A stretch of DNA of 33,234 bases from Planctomycetota bacterium (GTDB lineage Bacteria > Planctomycetota > UBA1135 > GCA-002686595), in the NCBI GenBank assembly GCA_016220035.1, contig JACRIO010000185.1, positions 1-33,234 on the forward strand, read 5' to 3'. A program made the translations under genes and the position numbers. The notes under the pieces are model-generated. The model was given only the letters and a program-made list of their open reading frames with translations, was not told where the DNA came from and did not search any database. Below are positions 7,674 to 16,100 of this stretch, piece by piece. Numbering within the stretch: position 1 is the first letter of the stretch; every line of letters starts with the position of its first letter.

Positions 7674-8687
7674 TCACTCGCTCGCCGCCGCCCTGCTCAA
7701 CCGATCACGCACACCAAGCCACTCCGTCCCCTCCGGCGGCGCTTCGACGAGAATGAGCGCGACCTGTGCCTCGTCGAACGCATGCAGCGTGTCGTACAGC
7801 ACTCGCGCCACGCCTTCCGCGTCTTGCGCGGCAAACGAGCGGGCAACATCCACCTCGACCCGCAACCCCCCAAAATCGAGCCGCGCCACGCGCCCACCGC
7901 GCGCACGCACGAGCGCCGCGAGCTCGTGCGCGCGCGCGAGCTCGCCGAGACGGTGCCCAACGACCACGAGCCGCGCGCGCGGCGCGTAATGCCGCTCCAT
8001 CATGCCCGGCGAAACGCGCGGCGCGTCCGCGTCCGGGTCGTGGCGCGTGAACTCGAGCTCCCCCGCGACCTCCGCGATGCGCCGCGGATCGAGCGCGCCG
8101 GGCCGCAACAGCCTCGGCCTCGCGCCTGTGAGGTCGATCACCGCCGACTCGATGCCGACGTCGGTAGCTCCCGCATCGAGCACCATCTCGATCTCGTCGC
8201 CGAGACTCTTCACGACGTGCTCCGCGCGCGTCGGCGAGAGCTCGGTCGAACGGTTCGCGCTCGGCGCGGCGATCGGGAGCGCGCACGCACGCAGCAACGC
8301 GAGCGCGACGGGATGCGCCGGAACGCGGACGCCGACGGCAGGAAGCCCGGCGGTGACGAGGTCCGGCACGTGCGCGCGTTTCGGCAGCACGAGCGTCACC
8401 GGTCCCGGCCAGAACGCGTTCGCGAGTCGCTCCGCGGCGTCGGGCCAGCGCGTGACGAGCGCGCGCGCCGCGGGAACGTCGGCGACGTGCACGATGAGCG
8501 GGTTCACCGCAGGCCTGCGCTTCACACGATAGAGGCGCTCGACCGCCCGCTCGTCGAGCGCGTTCACGCCGAGCCCATACACCGTCTCCGTCGGAAACGC
8601 GACGAGCCCGCCGCGCTTCAGCTCGTCCGCCGCCCGCCCGATCACGATCGGATCCGGCTCACGCGCATCGACCCGCAGGAGTTCCAT
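7674..8687 (-). CDS. sua5: L-threonylcarbamoyladenylate synthase (Sua5 type)
   Basis: A 337-residue protein. The N-terminal YrdC/TsaC domain (about 1-205) carries FPTETVYGLGVNA, YRVKRRPAVNPLIVHV (the Lys/Arg pair that binds ATP and threonine products) and PSANRSTELSPT. The SPGMMERHYAPRARLVV linker and the C-terminal Sua5 domain mark it as the long Sua5 form rather than short TsaC. It makes threonylcarbamoyl-AMP from Thr, bicarbonate and ATP for t6A37 in ANN-decoding tRNAs. The start at 8687 gives the usual N-terminus (MELLRVDAREPDPIVIGRAA). Hairpin element 2 begins on the base next to this ATG, so the normal RBS position is occupied by the element's stem. The frame stays open through the element to 8834. 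Confidence 0.93.
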   Translation of the reverse strand: MELLRVDAREPDPIVIGRAADELKRGGLVAFPTETVYGLGVNALDERAVERLYRVKRRPAVNPLIVHVADVPAARALVTRWPDAAERLANAFWPGPVTLVLPKRAHVPDLVTAGLPAVGVRVPAHPVALALLRACALPIAAPSANRSTELSPTRAEHVVKSLGDEIEMVLDAGATDVGIESAVIDLTGARPRLLRPGALDPRRIAEVAGELEFTRHDPDADAPRVSPGMMERHYAPRARLVVVGHRLGELARAHELAALVRARGGRVARLDFGGLRVEVDVARSFAAQDAEGVARVLYDTLHAFDEAQVALILVEAPPEGTEWLGVRDRLSRAAASE

Positions 8688-8774
8688 GGAGCCTGGCTCT
8701 TTTTTCACCGGTTCGCGCCTCGGCTCTCTTGCCCCTTCGCTCTCGGCGAACCGGTGGAAAAAGTGCCTGGCTCC
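8688..8774 (+). repeat. Hairpin (REP-like) element, copy 2
   Basis: An 87-nt copy, same orientation as copy 1 with identical arms and a different loop. It sits immediately upstream of the sua5 start codon on the minus strand, with zero spacing. GTATT follows the right end, and a short echo of the right boundary (CTCCGTATCC) appears about 30 nt further on. Confidence 0.87.
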
Positions 8775-8871
8775 GTATTCGGTTGCACCGACGGTTGCTC
8801 CGTATCCGACAGTCGCGCGGCATCCGACGGCCACGGCTTCCGACGATACCGAGCCCCCGCCCGCCCCGCGC

Positions 8872-9195
8872 TCAGATGTGCGGCGTCACCGCCGCCTTGA
8901 GCTTCTCGTACGGCATCTGCCCACGGAACTGCGCGGCGACCTCGCCCTTCTTGATCACGAGGAACGTCGGAATGGCGACGACGCCGTACCGCGACGGCAC
9001 GTCGGAGTTGTCCGACGTGTTCATCTTCACGACCTTGAGCTTGCCCTTGTACTCCTCGGCGAGCTTGTCGACCGACGGCGTCATCGCCTTGCACGGGGCG
9101 CACCACTCCGCCAAGAAGTCGACGAGCACGGGCACGTTGCTCTGGAGGACGGCGGCTTCCCAAGTGGTGTCGGTGACGTCGAGGGCGTTGCTCAT
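8872..9195 (-). CDS. trxA: Thioredoxin
   Basis: A 107-residue cytoplasmic thioredoxin. The active site WCAPC is at residues 31-35 (CAPC rather than the classic CGPC), in the context VLVDFLAEWCAPCKAMTP. The cis-Pro lies in the VVAIPTFLVIKKGE strand, and the protein ends KLKAAVTPHI, at full family length. It reduces protein disulfides and works with thioredoxin reductase, which is not in this window. The start at 9195 (MSNALDV) gives the standard length; a longer frame to 9273 adds 26 residues with no similarity to thioredoxin. It lies between hairpin elements 2 and 3 and is transcribed in the same direction as scpA. Confidence 0.95.
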   Translation of the reverse strand: MSNALDVTDTTWEAAVLQSNVPVLVDFLAEWCAPCKAMTPSVDKLAEEYKGKLKVVKMNTSDNSDVPSRYGVVAIPTFLVIKKGEVAAQFRGQMPYEKLKAAVTPHI

Positions 9196-9318
9196 GGCGG
9201 TCTCGCGAGGATGGAAAGGGTTCGATGCCGGAACGGATGCGTGAGTGACGACCGGCGCGGGACGAAAGGTCAAGACTATGGAGCGCGAAGCCGCGCGCGT
9301 CTACCCCTGATGTCGACA

Positions 9319-9405
9319 GGAGCCTGGCTCTTTTTTTTCCGGTTCGCGCCTCGACTCTCTTGCTCCTCCGCCTTCGGCGAACCGGAGAAAAAAGTGCCTG
9401 GCTCC
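9319..9405 (+). repeat. Hairpin (REP-like) element, copy 3
   Basis: An 87-nt copy in the same orientation, between the trxA start and the scpA stop (9413). Its arms differ from copies 1 and 2: the left arm has TT in place of CA, and the right arm AGA in place of TGG. These changes keep pairing: one A:T pair becomes T:A, one C:G becomes T.G, and one T.G becomes T:A. GTATT follows the right end. Confidence 0.87.
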
Positions 9406-9412
9406 GTATTCG

Positions 9413-10294
9413 TCAGCCGTCGTCTTCGTCATCCGCGTTCGCACTCGCGAGCACCGGCTCCGCCACCGCCGCCTCGATCGCCGTCGCGGCGGCCTCGGGC
9501 TGGGCCAGCTGCGCCTCGTCGTCGAGCACGGACTGGTCGAGCACATCATCCATGTCCGCAGCGTGCTCCTGCTTGAGCGCGAGGACGATCTCCCCGTGGA
9601 GCCCCTCCTGCTCGATGCCGACGATGCCCAACTTGACGAGCTCGAGCATCGCGCAGAACGTCCCGATGAACGATTCGCGCGAAGGCCCGCCCTCGACCTC
9701 GAGGAAGAGCTCGCGCAGCGACATACGCTGCTTCGAGCGCATGCGGTGCGCCATGTCCTTGACGTAGTAGCGCAGCGGGCGGTGCTCGACCTGCACGCGG
9801 TGCGGGCGGTCGGCGAACGTCTCGCGCATGAGCTTCGAGAACGCCGCGAGCAGATCCCACGCGGTGAGCTCGCCGAGTTCGAGCTCCGGCTCCTTCTCGT
9901 CGACGTCGAAACCCGTCGCGCCGCGCTCGTGCTGCTGCGCGCGCAGCTCGTAGCGCTCACCGAGGCGGTCGGAGGCCTCCTTGAAGCGCCGGTACTCGAT
10001 CAGGCGCTGGATGAGCTCGTCGCGCGGGTCGATTTCCTGCGCGAGATCGACGCTTTCACGGGGCAGCAACGAGCGCGACTTGATCGACATCAACGTCGCC
10101 GCCATGACGAGGAACTCGCCCGCGAGCTCGATGTCGAGGTCGCGCAGCGCCTTCAGGTACTCGAGGTAACCCGCGAGGATCTTCGCGATCTCGATGTCCT
10201 TGATCTCGACCTCCTGCTCGCGCACGAGGTGCAGGAGCAGGTCCATCGGGCCCTGGAAGACGCGCTCGAGGCGCACGGTGTAGTGGGCGATCAC
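9413..10294 (-). CDS. scpA: Segregation and condensation protein A
   Basis: A 293-residue kleisin subunit of the bacterial SMC-ScpAB condensin. The N-terminus reads VRLERVFQGPMDLLLHLVRE (the F-x-GPLDLLL-HL motif that docks on the SMC neck), followed by EIKDIEIAKILAGYLEYL and the LVMAATLMSIKSRSLLP helix typical of ScpA. The C-terminal winged-helix (about residues 170-250) is followed by an Ala/Asp/Glu-rich tail. The start is the GTG at 10294, which overlaps the stop of the upstream protease gene by 4 nt (GTGA). ScpB and Smc are not in the window. The tail is longer than usual but shows no motif. Confidence 0.93.
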   Translation of the reverse strand: MIAHYTVRLERVFQGPMDLLLHLVREQEVEIKDIEIAKILAGYLEYLKALRDLDIELAGEFLVMAATLMSIKSRSLLPRESVDLAQEIDPRDELIQRLIEYRRFKEASDRLGERYELRAQQHERGATGFDVDEKEPELELGELTAWDLLAAFSKLMRETFADRPHRVQVEHRPLRYYVKDMAHRMRSKQRMSLRELFLEVEGGPSRESFIGTFCAMLELVKLGIVGIEQEGLHGEIVLALKQEHAADMDDVLDQSVLDDEAQLAQPEAAATAIEAAVAEPVLASANADDEDDG

Positions 10295-11127
10295 CAGCGG
10301 CCTCCGAGGGACACGAGGTTGCGCAGCCAGATGTACAGCGTGTCGATCGAGGAGTAGAGCCAGCTCGAGAAGCCCGAGCCACCGTAGAGGAGGATGAAGA
10401 CGAGGATCATCCCGAAGCGCTCGATGGCGAGGTAGGGCGAGCGCAGGTCGTTCGGGAGCAGCCAGGCCATGACGCGCGATCCGTCGAGCGGCGGGATGGG
10501 GACGAGGTTGAACAGGGTGAGCAGCAGGTTGGTTTTCACCATCGCCTTCATGACGATGGGGAGGAGGTCGTACTTGCGCTCCTCGATGAAGTCGGCCGCG
10601 CCGTTATACCAGCCGGTCAGGACGAGGACTTTGTAGAGAAGGAGGAAGAGGACGGCGAGCAGCAGGTTCGAAAACGGACCGGCGAGCGCGACCAGGCTCA
10701 TGTCGCGCCAGGGGTGGCGCAGGCGGTGGAAGTTGACCGGTACGGGCTTGGCGCCGCCGAAGACGAAGCGCCCCTGCGTCATGAACAAGAGCAGCCCGGG
10801 GAGGAGGATCGTCATCCACAAATCGATGTGGACGATCGGGTTCAAGGTGAGGCGGCCCTCGTCCTTGGCGGTCGAATCGCCGCACTTCCAGGCCGACCAG
10901 GCGTGGGCGGCCTCGTGGGTGCCCAGGCACAGGATGAGGAGCACCACCTGCATCACGATCGCGAGGACGCTCGCGTCGAGCCCGAGCTGGGGCAGCGGCA
11001 GCGCGAGCACCGCGCCGAGGGAGGCGCAGGCGGCGACGGAGCGGCGGAACGGGCTCGAAAAGCGGCGGATGGCGGGTCTCCGTGGGGCAGCGGCGCGGGC
11101 GCCGGCGCGAAGCGCGCTATCTACCAT
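10291..11127 (-). CDS. Site-2 protease family (M50) membrane metalloprotease
   Basis: A protein of about 278 residues with about five transmembrane segments. The zinc site HEAAH (residues 71-75) lies in a hydrophobic helix, followed by GRLTLNPIVHIDL, and the third ligand motif is seen in NLVPIPPLDGSRV (N-x2-P-x4-LDG). The block ALAGPFSNLLLAVLF is also typical of the YwhC-like branch. Family knowledge: these enzymes cleave substrates within the membrane; the target here is unknown. The start at 11127 adds a basic, Arg/Ala-rich N-terminus of 30 residues before the first segment; a later start is possible. Such proteases are often found next to scpA-scpB in bacteria, as here. It is divergent from the Kdo operon. 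Confidence 0.85.
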   Translation of the reverse strand: MVDSALRAGARAAAPRRPAIRRFSSPFRRSVAACASLGAVLALPLPQLGLDASVLAIVMQVVLLILCLGTHEAAHAWSAWKCGDSTAKDEGRLTLNPIVHIDLWMTILLPGLLLFMTQGRFVFGGAKPVPVNFHRLRHPWRDMSLVALAGPFSNLLLAVLFLLLYKVLVLTGWYNGAADFIEERKYDLLPIVMKAMVKTNLLLTLFNLVPIPPLDGSRVMAWLLPNDLRSPYLAIERFGMILVFILLYGGSGFSSWLYSSIDTLYIWLRNLVSLGGRW

Positions 11128-11190
11128 GCATTCGGGGTTGGCACCACGCCGGGAAGGACGGCCCGCGACCACGCCGCGCGCTCGGCCTCG

Positions 11191-11220
11191 TTGATGCAGG
11201 GATCGCGCGAGGCATAGAAT
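11191..11220 (+). promoter_or_regulatory. Candidate sigma-70 promoter of the Kdo/Lpt operon
   Basis: TTGATG at 11191-11196 and TAGAAT at 11215-11220, separated by 18 nt, match the sigma-70 -35 and -10 consensus at 4/6 and 5/6. It lies in the divergent gap between the M50 protease and kdsD and would give a leader of about 170 nt before the ATG at 11400. It is the best promoter-like pair I saw in this gap. Confidence 0.5.
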
Positions 11221-11399
11221 CCCGCGCCGCGGGAGCGAGCGAGGGGTCGTGCGCGTTCCTTCGTGCTTCGGACCGATCCGGTCCGGAACTCGCCGGTGGT
11301 GAACGGGGCAGTGCGTGGCTCGTGTCGCTTCGTCCGGCGGGGCCGCGCGCTTTCGACCTCCACGCAAGACCCGAGTCCGCCTTGATTCGAACCCCGAGG

Positions 11400-12398
11400 A
11401 TGCCGCAGGTGGCCACCGAAGCCGAACTCGTCCAGCTGCGCATCGCGCGGGCCGCGGAGGTCTTGCGTCTCGAGGCGCGCACGATCGCGCAGCTCGAGCA
11501 CCGCCTCGACGAGCGCTTCTCGAAAGCGGTCGAGCTGCTCCTCGCCTGCCAGGGCATGGTGGTCGTCACCGGCGTCGGCAAGGCGGGGCTCGTCGGACAG
11601 AAGCTCTCGGCGACGCTCGCGTCGACCGGCACGCCGTCGATGTTCCTGCACCCGACGGAGGCGCTGCACGGCGACCTCGGGCGCATCCGCGCGCAGGACC
11701 TCGTGCTCGCGATCTCGAACTCGGGCGAGTCGGCGGAGGTGAGCGCGCTCCTCGGGCCCGTGCGCAAGCTCGGCGCGCGCGTCTTGGCGCTCACCGGCGC
11801 CGCGGACTCGACGCTCGGCCGGCACGCGGACTGCGTGCTCGACATCGGCCGGGTCGAAGAGGCGTGCCCGATGAAGCTCGCGCCGACCGCGAGCACGTCG
11901 GCGTTGATGGCGATGGGCGACGCGCTCGCGATGGTCGTGATGCAGGAGCGCAACTTCTCGCGCGAGGACTACGCGCTCTACCACCCCGGCGGCATGCTCG
12001 GCCGCAAGCTGATGCGCGTGAAGGAAGTGATGCGCAAGGGCGAGCAGTTGCCGCTCGTGAAGAGCGGGACGAAGCTCGCCGAGGTCGTGCGCGTCATGAA
12101 CCGCACGCCGGGACGTCCGGGGGCGGCGCTCGTCGTCGACACGGAGGCGCGGCTCGTCGGCATCTTCACGCACGGCGACCTCGCGCGCATGCTCGAGCGC
12201 AACACGCTCGACACGAACGACGCCGTCGACCTGCACATGGGCAAGGCGCCGAAGACCATCCTCGGCGAACAGCTCGTCGAGGAAGCGCAGCACCTCCTGC
12301 ACGAGCACAGGATCGACCAGATCGCCGTCGTCGACGAGACGCGGCGCGCGATCGGACTGCTCGACGTGCAGGACCTGCTCGACGTGCGCATCTACTAG
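11400..12398 (+). CDS. kdsD: Arabinose-5-phosphate isomerase (KdsD/KpsF family)
   Basis: A 332-residue protein. The N-terminal SIS domain (about 35-170) shows VVVTGVGKAGLVGQKLSATL, TPSMFLHPTEALHGDLG and LAISNSGESAEV, all family signatures. LAPTASTSALMAMGDALA and FHPGG-like YHPGGMLGRKL follow. Two CBS domains occupy about residues 205-325 (VKEVMRKGEQLP...GIFTHGDLARML and the second ending GLLDVQDLLD). It converts D-ribulose-5-P to D-arabinose-5-P, the first step of Kdo synthesis. It is followed after 200 nt by kdsC, with hairpin element 4 in the gap. It is the first gene of the operon running to 20230. Confidence 0.95.
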   Translation: MPQVATEAELVQLRIARAAEVLRLEARTIAQLEHRLDERFSKAVELLLACQGMVVVTGVGKAGLVGQKLSATLASTGTPSMFLHPTEALHGDLGRIRAQDLVLAISNSGESAEVSALLGPVRKLGARVLALTGAADSTLGRHADCVLDIGRVEEACPMKLAPTASTSALMAMGDALAMVVMQERNFSREDYALYHPGGMLGRKLMRVKEVMRKGEQLPLVKSGTKLAEVVRVMNRTPGRPGAALVVDTEARLVGIFTHGDLARMLERNTLDTNDAVDLHMGKAPKTILGEQLVEEAQHLLHEHRIDQIAVVDETRRAIGLLDVQDLLDVRIY

Positions 12399-12441
12399 GA
12401 AAGCGGCGTGACGAACACGTGCGAGGGTCTCGGCGCGGTCA

Positions 12442-12530
12442 GGAGCCTGGCTCTTTTTTCACCGATTCGCGCCTTGGCTCGCAGTTCGCCGTTGCTGCTC
12501 GGCGAATTGGTGGAAAAAGTGCCTGGCTCC
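12442..12530 (+). repeat. Hairpin (REP-like) element, copy 4
   Basis: An 89-nt copy within the operon, between kdsD and kdsC. The arms vary from the other copies (ACCGATTCGC with GCGAATTGGT, where copies 1-3 have CCGGTTCGC with GCGAACCGG); one G:C pair becomes A:T and the next becomes G.T, so the stem is kept. GTATT follows the right end. It is far enough from both genes to leave their RBS regions free. Confidence 0.85.
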
Positions 12531-12598
12531 GTATTGGGGGAACGACCGAACCTGGCCCGAGACCCAAACGCGGAGGCGTCCGTCGCCGAGGATCGCCC

Positions 12599-13153
12599 GT
12601 GAGCGCACCGACACACGGCTGGAGCGCTCCGGCGTGGGCGAAGCTCGCGCGGATCGAGCTCGTGGCGCTCGACGTCGACGGCGTGCTCACCGACGGGCGC
12701 ATCGTGTACGGCTACCAGGGCCCGCACGACGAGCTGATGCACTTCCACGTGCAGGACGGGCTCGCGCTGCGCTGGTTGAAGAAGGAAGGCCTGCGCGTCG
12801 TGTGGATCACGGGCCGCGGGTGCGCGGCGACGCGCGCGCGGGCGAAGGAGCTCGAGGCGGACGAGCTCGTCGAGCGTTCGGCGCACAAGGGCACGGACCT
12901 GCGCGCGCTGCAGCAGCGCTTCGGCGTCGCGCGCGAGAACACGCTCGCGATGGGCGACGACCTGCCCGACCTCGCGTTGCGCGGCGACTGCGCGCTCTTC
13001 GCGGCGCCCGCGAACGCCTGCGACGACGTGAAGGAACGCGCGGATCACGTCACGCGCGCGATCGGCGGCCACGGCGCCGTGCGCGAGGTCTGCGAAGCGC
13101 TCCTGCGCGCGCGCGGACGCTGGAGTGCGATCGTCGACGCGGCGCTGCGATGA
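12599..13153 (+). CDS. kdsC: 3-deoxy-D-manno-octulosonate 8-phosphate phosphatase (KdsC type)
   Basis: A 184-residue HAD-superfamily phosphatase of the small, capless KdsC type. Motif I is LVALDVDGVLTDGRIVYG (nucleophile and acid/base Asp), motif II is VVWITGRGC, the Lys is in SAHKGTDLRALQ and motif IV is MGDDLPDLAL. The domain is complete and of family length. It removes phosphate from Kdo-8-P. The GTG at 12599 is chosen because no ATG lies nearby in frame and it gives the usual N-terminus; the frame is open far upstream, through hairpin element 4. The stop overlaps the ATG of the next gene by 4 nt (ATGA), showing coupling to the Lpt protein. Confidence 0.92.
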   Translation: MSAPTHGWSAPAWAKLARIELVALDVDGVLTDGRIVYGYQGPHDELMHFHVQDGLALRWLKKEGLRVVWITGRGCAATRARAKELEADELVERSAHKGTDLRALQQRFGVARENTLAMGDDLPDLALRGDCALFAAPANACDDVKERADHVTRAIGGHGAVREVCEALLRARGRWSAIVDAALR

Positions 13154-16100
13154 AGAAGCTCCTGCTCTTCCTCCTGCTCTTCGGCGCGGGCGTCTCCGTG
13201 CTCGTGTGGTACGTCCAGAAGGACGCTCCGAAGGTCGAGCCGCGGAAGCAGAGCACGACGCAGGTCCCGCCGGACTTCACCGAGATCCCGGTCACGCCGA
13301 GCAAGCCCGGCGGGCAACAGGGCGCGGTCGGTGTCGTGCTGCGCGGCCGCACCGACTTCACGGTGTTCAGCAGCGACGACCCGGAGCACGGCAAGCCGCT
13401 CTACGACGTGCACGCCGACGATCTGAACCTCGTGGAGGCGAACGTTTACGACGCGAAGAACCTCAGCGTCGTCGTGCACGACGTCGAGAAGCAGCGCGTG
13501 CGCTTCGAGCTCGCGTCGCCGTCGACGCGTCTCCCCATCCCGCTCGCACAGGGCAAGTTCTCGCTGGGCGATGGGAAGGCCGTCGAGTTCTCGAACGCGA
13601 GCATGACGCTCCACGAGGGCGCGCCGATCGTCCCGCTCACGCTCGCGACGCCGAAGCTCGTCTGGCGCCTGAAGGAAGAGCGCCTCGTCGACCGCATCGA
13701 GTCGACCGACCGCGTCGAGTTCGACGGCAAGGGCTTCCACGCCGAGGGTACCGGTTTCGATCTCGACCAGGACCGAGGCGAGCTCGTGCTGACGCGCGAC
13801 GGGCTCGTGCGCCTGGACCTGGAGCAAGGCGGCAAGGCCGTGCTCCGTGCGACGGGCGGCGGACCGATCCGCGTGAAGCGCGCGCTCACCAGCGCGGGCA
13901 TGCCGGACGAGGATCAGGAGCTCGAGCTCGTCACCACGGAGGGCGCGAAGTTCGAGGTGAAGGGCGAGGAGCCGCTCGTGCTCGACGCGAGCACGCTGCG
14001 GCTCCACGGCCGCGGCGGCGCGAAGGACCTCGCCGATTTCCGTCTCGCGCGCATCGAGGCGCTGGAGGACGTCGTCGCGACGAGCCGCGGCGACACGTTC
14101 CGCGCGCACCACGCGGAGTTCACCTTCCACGCACCGAGCAAGGCTCCGTCGAACGAGACGACCGCGAAGCACGAGAATCGGCTCGAACGCGGCGTGCTCG
14201 ACGGCAACGTCGTGCTCGAATCGAGCGGCGACGTCTTCCGCGGTGACGCGGCGACGTTCCATTTCGACGGCGCCGGGCAGCTCACGAACGCGGAGATCAG
14301 CGGCTCGCCCAGCGGCGAAATCGTGCTCGGCAAGTACCTGGGCGCGCGTCCCGCGCCGGGCGAGCTCGAGCGCAAGCTGCAGGACGCGAAGGCCCGGCTC
14401 TCAGGCACGGGTCCGCTCGTCGTCACGTTCGCGGGCGACACGGGGCTCGAACTCGCGGGACCGGGCGTGCTGGCGGTGGAGGAGATGCAGTTCGTGCTGC
14501 GCGCGGGCGGCCAGTTGAAGGGCAGCGTGCGCAAGGACAAGAAAGGCGGCGCGCTCGATGCGCTCGGCGGGGTCGCGGTCGAGTACGTCGACACGCGGCT
14601 CACCACGGAGAAGCTCCACCTCGGGCTCGAACTGCTCGAGCCCGGCAAGGAAGCGGTCGTCGCCACGACGAGCGGCGCCACGACGATCACCGGCACGCCG
14701 TCGGGCAAGGGCAAGGTCACGCTCGTCGCGGACGAGGGCCTCGAAGCGCGCACGTCGCAGGGCCGGCTCTCGATCCCGATCGCGCGGCGCGTGACGTTGA
14801 AGGCAGAGGGCCCCGACGGCTTCGACGCGAGCGCCAACCGCGTCAACGACCTCGACTGGGACACCAAGGAGTTCGTCGCGGAGGGCGCGGTGCACTTCAA
14901 CGGCGCGCAGGGCGACGGCAACGCGGAGCGCGCGGTGGTGCACGGGAAGGACTCGGTCGAGCTCTACGGCGTGCCGGGGGATCCGGCGCGGTGGGTGCTC
15001 GCGCGGCGCGAGACGAAGAAGGGCCCGTTCACGGCGGAAGCGCGCGCGCTCGAGATCACGGCCAAGGGCGAGGAGGTGCATGCGCGCGGCGAGGTCGTGT
15101 GCGATCTCGGCGCGGGTGCGGAGCACTACGAGCTCGCGAGCGGCGCGCTCGACCTCGTGCTCGATCCTTTGCCGCCCGGCGTCGACGCTTCGAGCGCGAC
15201 CGAGCGCACGTACCACGCGAAGGCGACGAACAACGTCCGCGCGACCTTCACGTCGCTCGATCGACGCGGCGAGCTCCAGTGCCAGAACCTCGCCGTCGAC
15301 GGCACGGCGCGGAAGACGGCCGAGGCGGCGCGTCTCGGCGACTCCGATCTGCGCGCGGAGGGCGCGGTCACGGTCGATTGGAGCCCGCGCGCCGTCGCGG
15401 CCTCGCCCACGGGCCTGCGCGGTTCGGGCGACCGCTTCACGCTCGATCGCGAGCGTCGCGGACGGCTCGAGTCGTTCGAGGGCCGCAAGGTCGAGGCGCG
15501 GGGCACGCTCGGCGACGCGGGACAGCCGTACGCGATGCACGCGACGTGGATCGACTTCGACGAACACCACGTCGATGCCGCGGACGTCGTCGTCGGCATC
15601 GATCCCGGCGCGGGCGAGCTCCCGCCCGGCAAGCCTGCGGTGTTGCAGCTCACGACGAAGCGCTTCCGCGCGGACGAGAAGCAGATCGTGCTCGACGGCG
15701 ACGCTCACGCGACCGGCCGCACGGGCCAGGGCGAGGGCTGGACCATCGACGCGGGCAAGCTGCGCATCACCGGCGACTTCCGCCGCGAGACGAAGCTCGA
15801 CGACCAGGCGATCGAGCTCATCGAGGCGACCGGAGGCTTCACCGCGGAGCTCGCGGATCGCGCCCGCGCCGTGGGCGACACCCTGCGCGGCAACGCGAAG
15901 CAGACGCGCATCGAGGGCTCGCCCGCGCGCCTCGAGCTCGTCGCGCGCATGGGCGCCATGCTCGAATCGGCGTGGATCCAGTACGACGCCGAGAACCTGC
16001 TGCTCGCGACCGACCGCGGCCGGCTCGTGCCCGTCACCGCCGATGCACGCGACGCGTGGTCGGTCACGTACGAATCCCTGCAACCGTTCGCGCGCGGCGA

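Noticed and set aside
8700-8834. N-terminal extension of Sua5 through hairpin element 2
   Set aside because: The frame is open, but the added 49 residues come from the repeat and do not resemble the family; the ATG at 8687 gives the normal start. It is kept as a finding because the RBS is missing.
7570-12530. Transposon or IS with coding capacity
   Set aside because: The four hairpin elements are under 90 nt, and no transposase-like frame lies inside or between them. Non-autonomous elements moved from outside the window are more likely.
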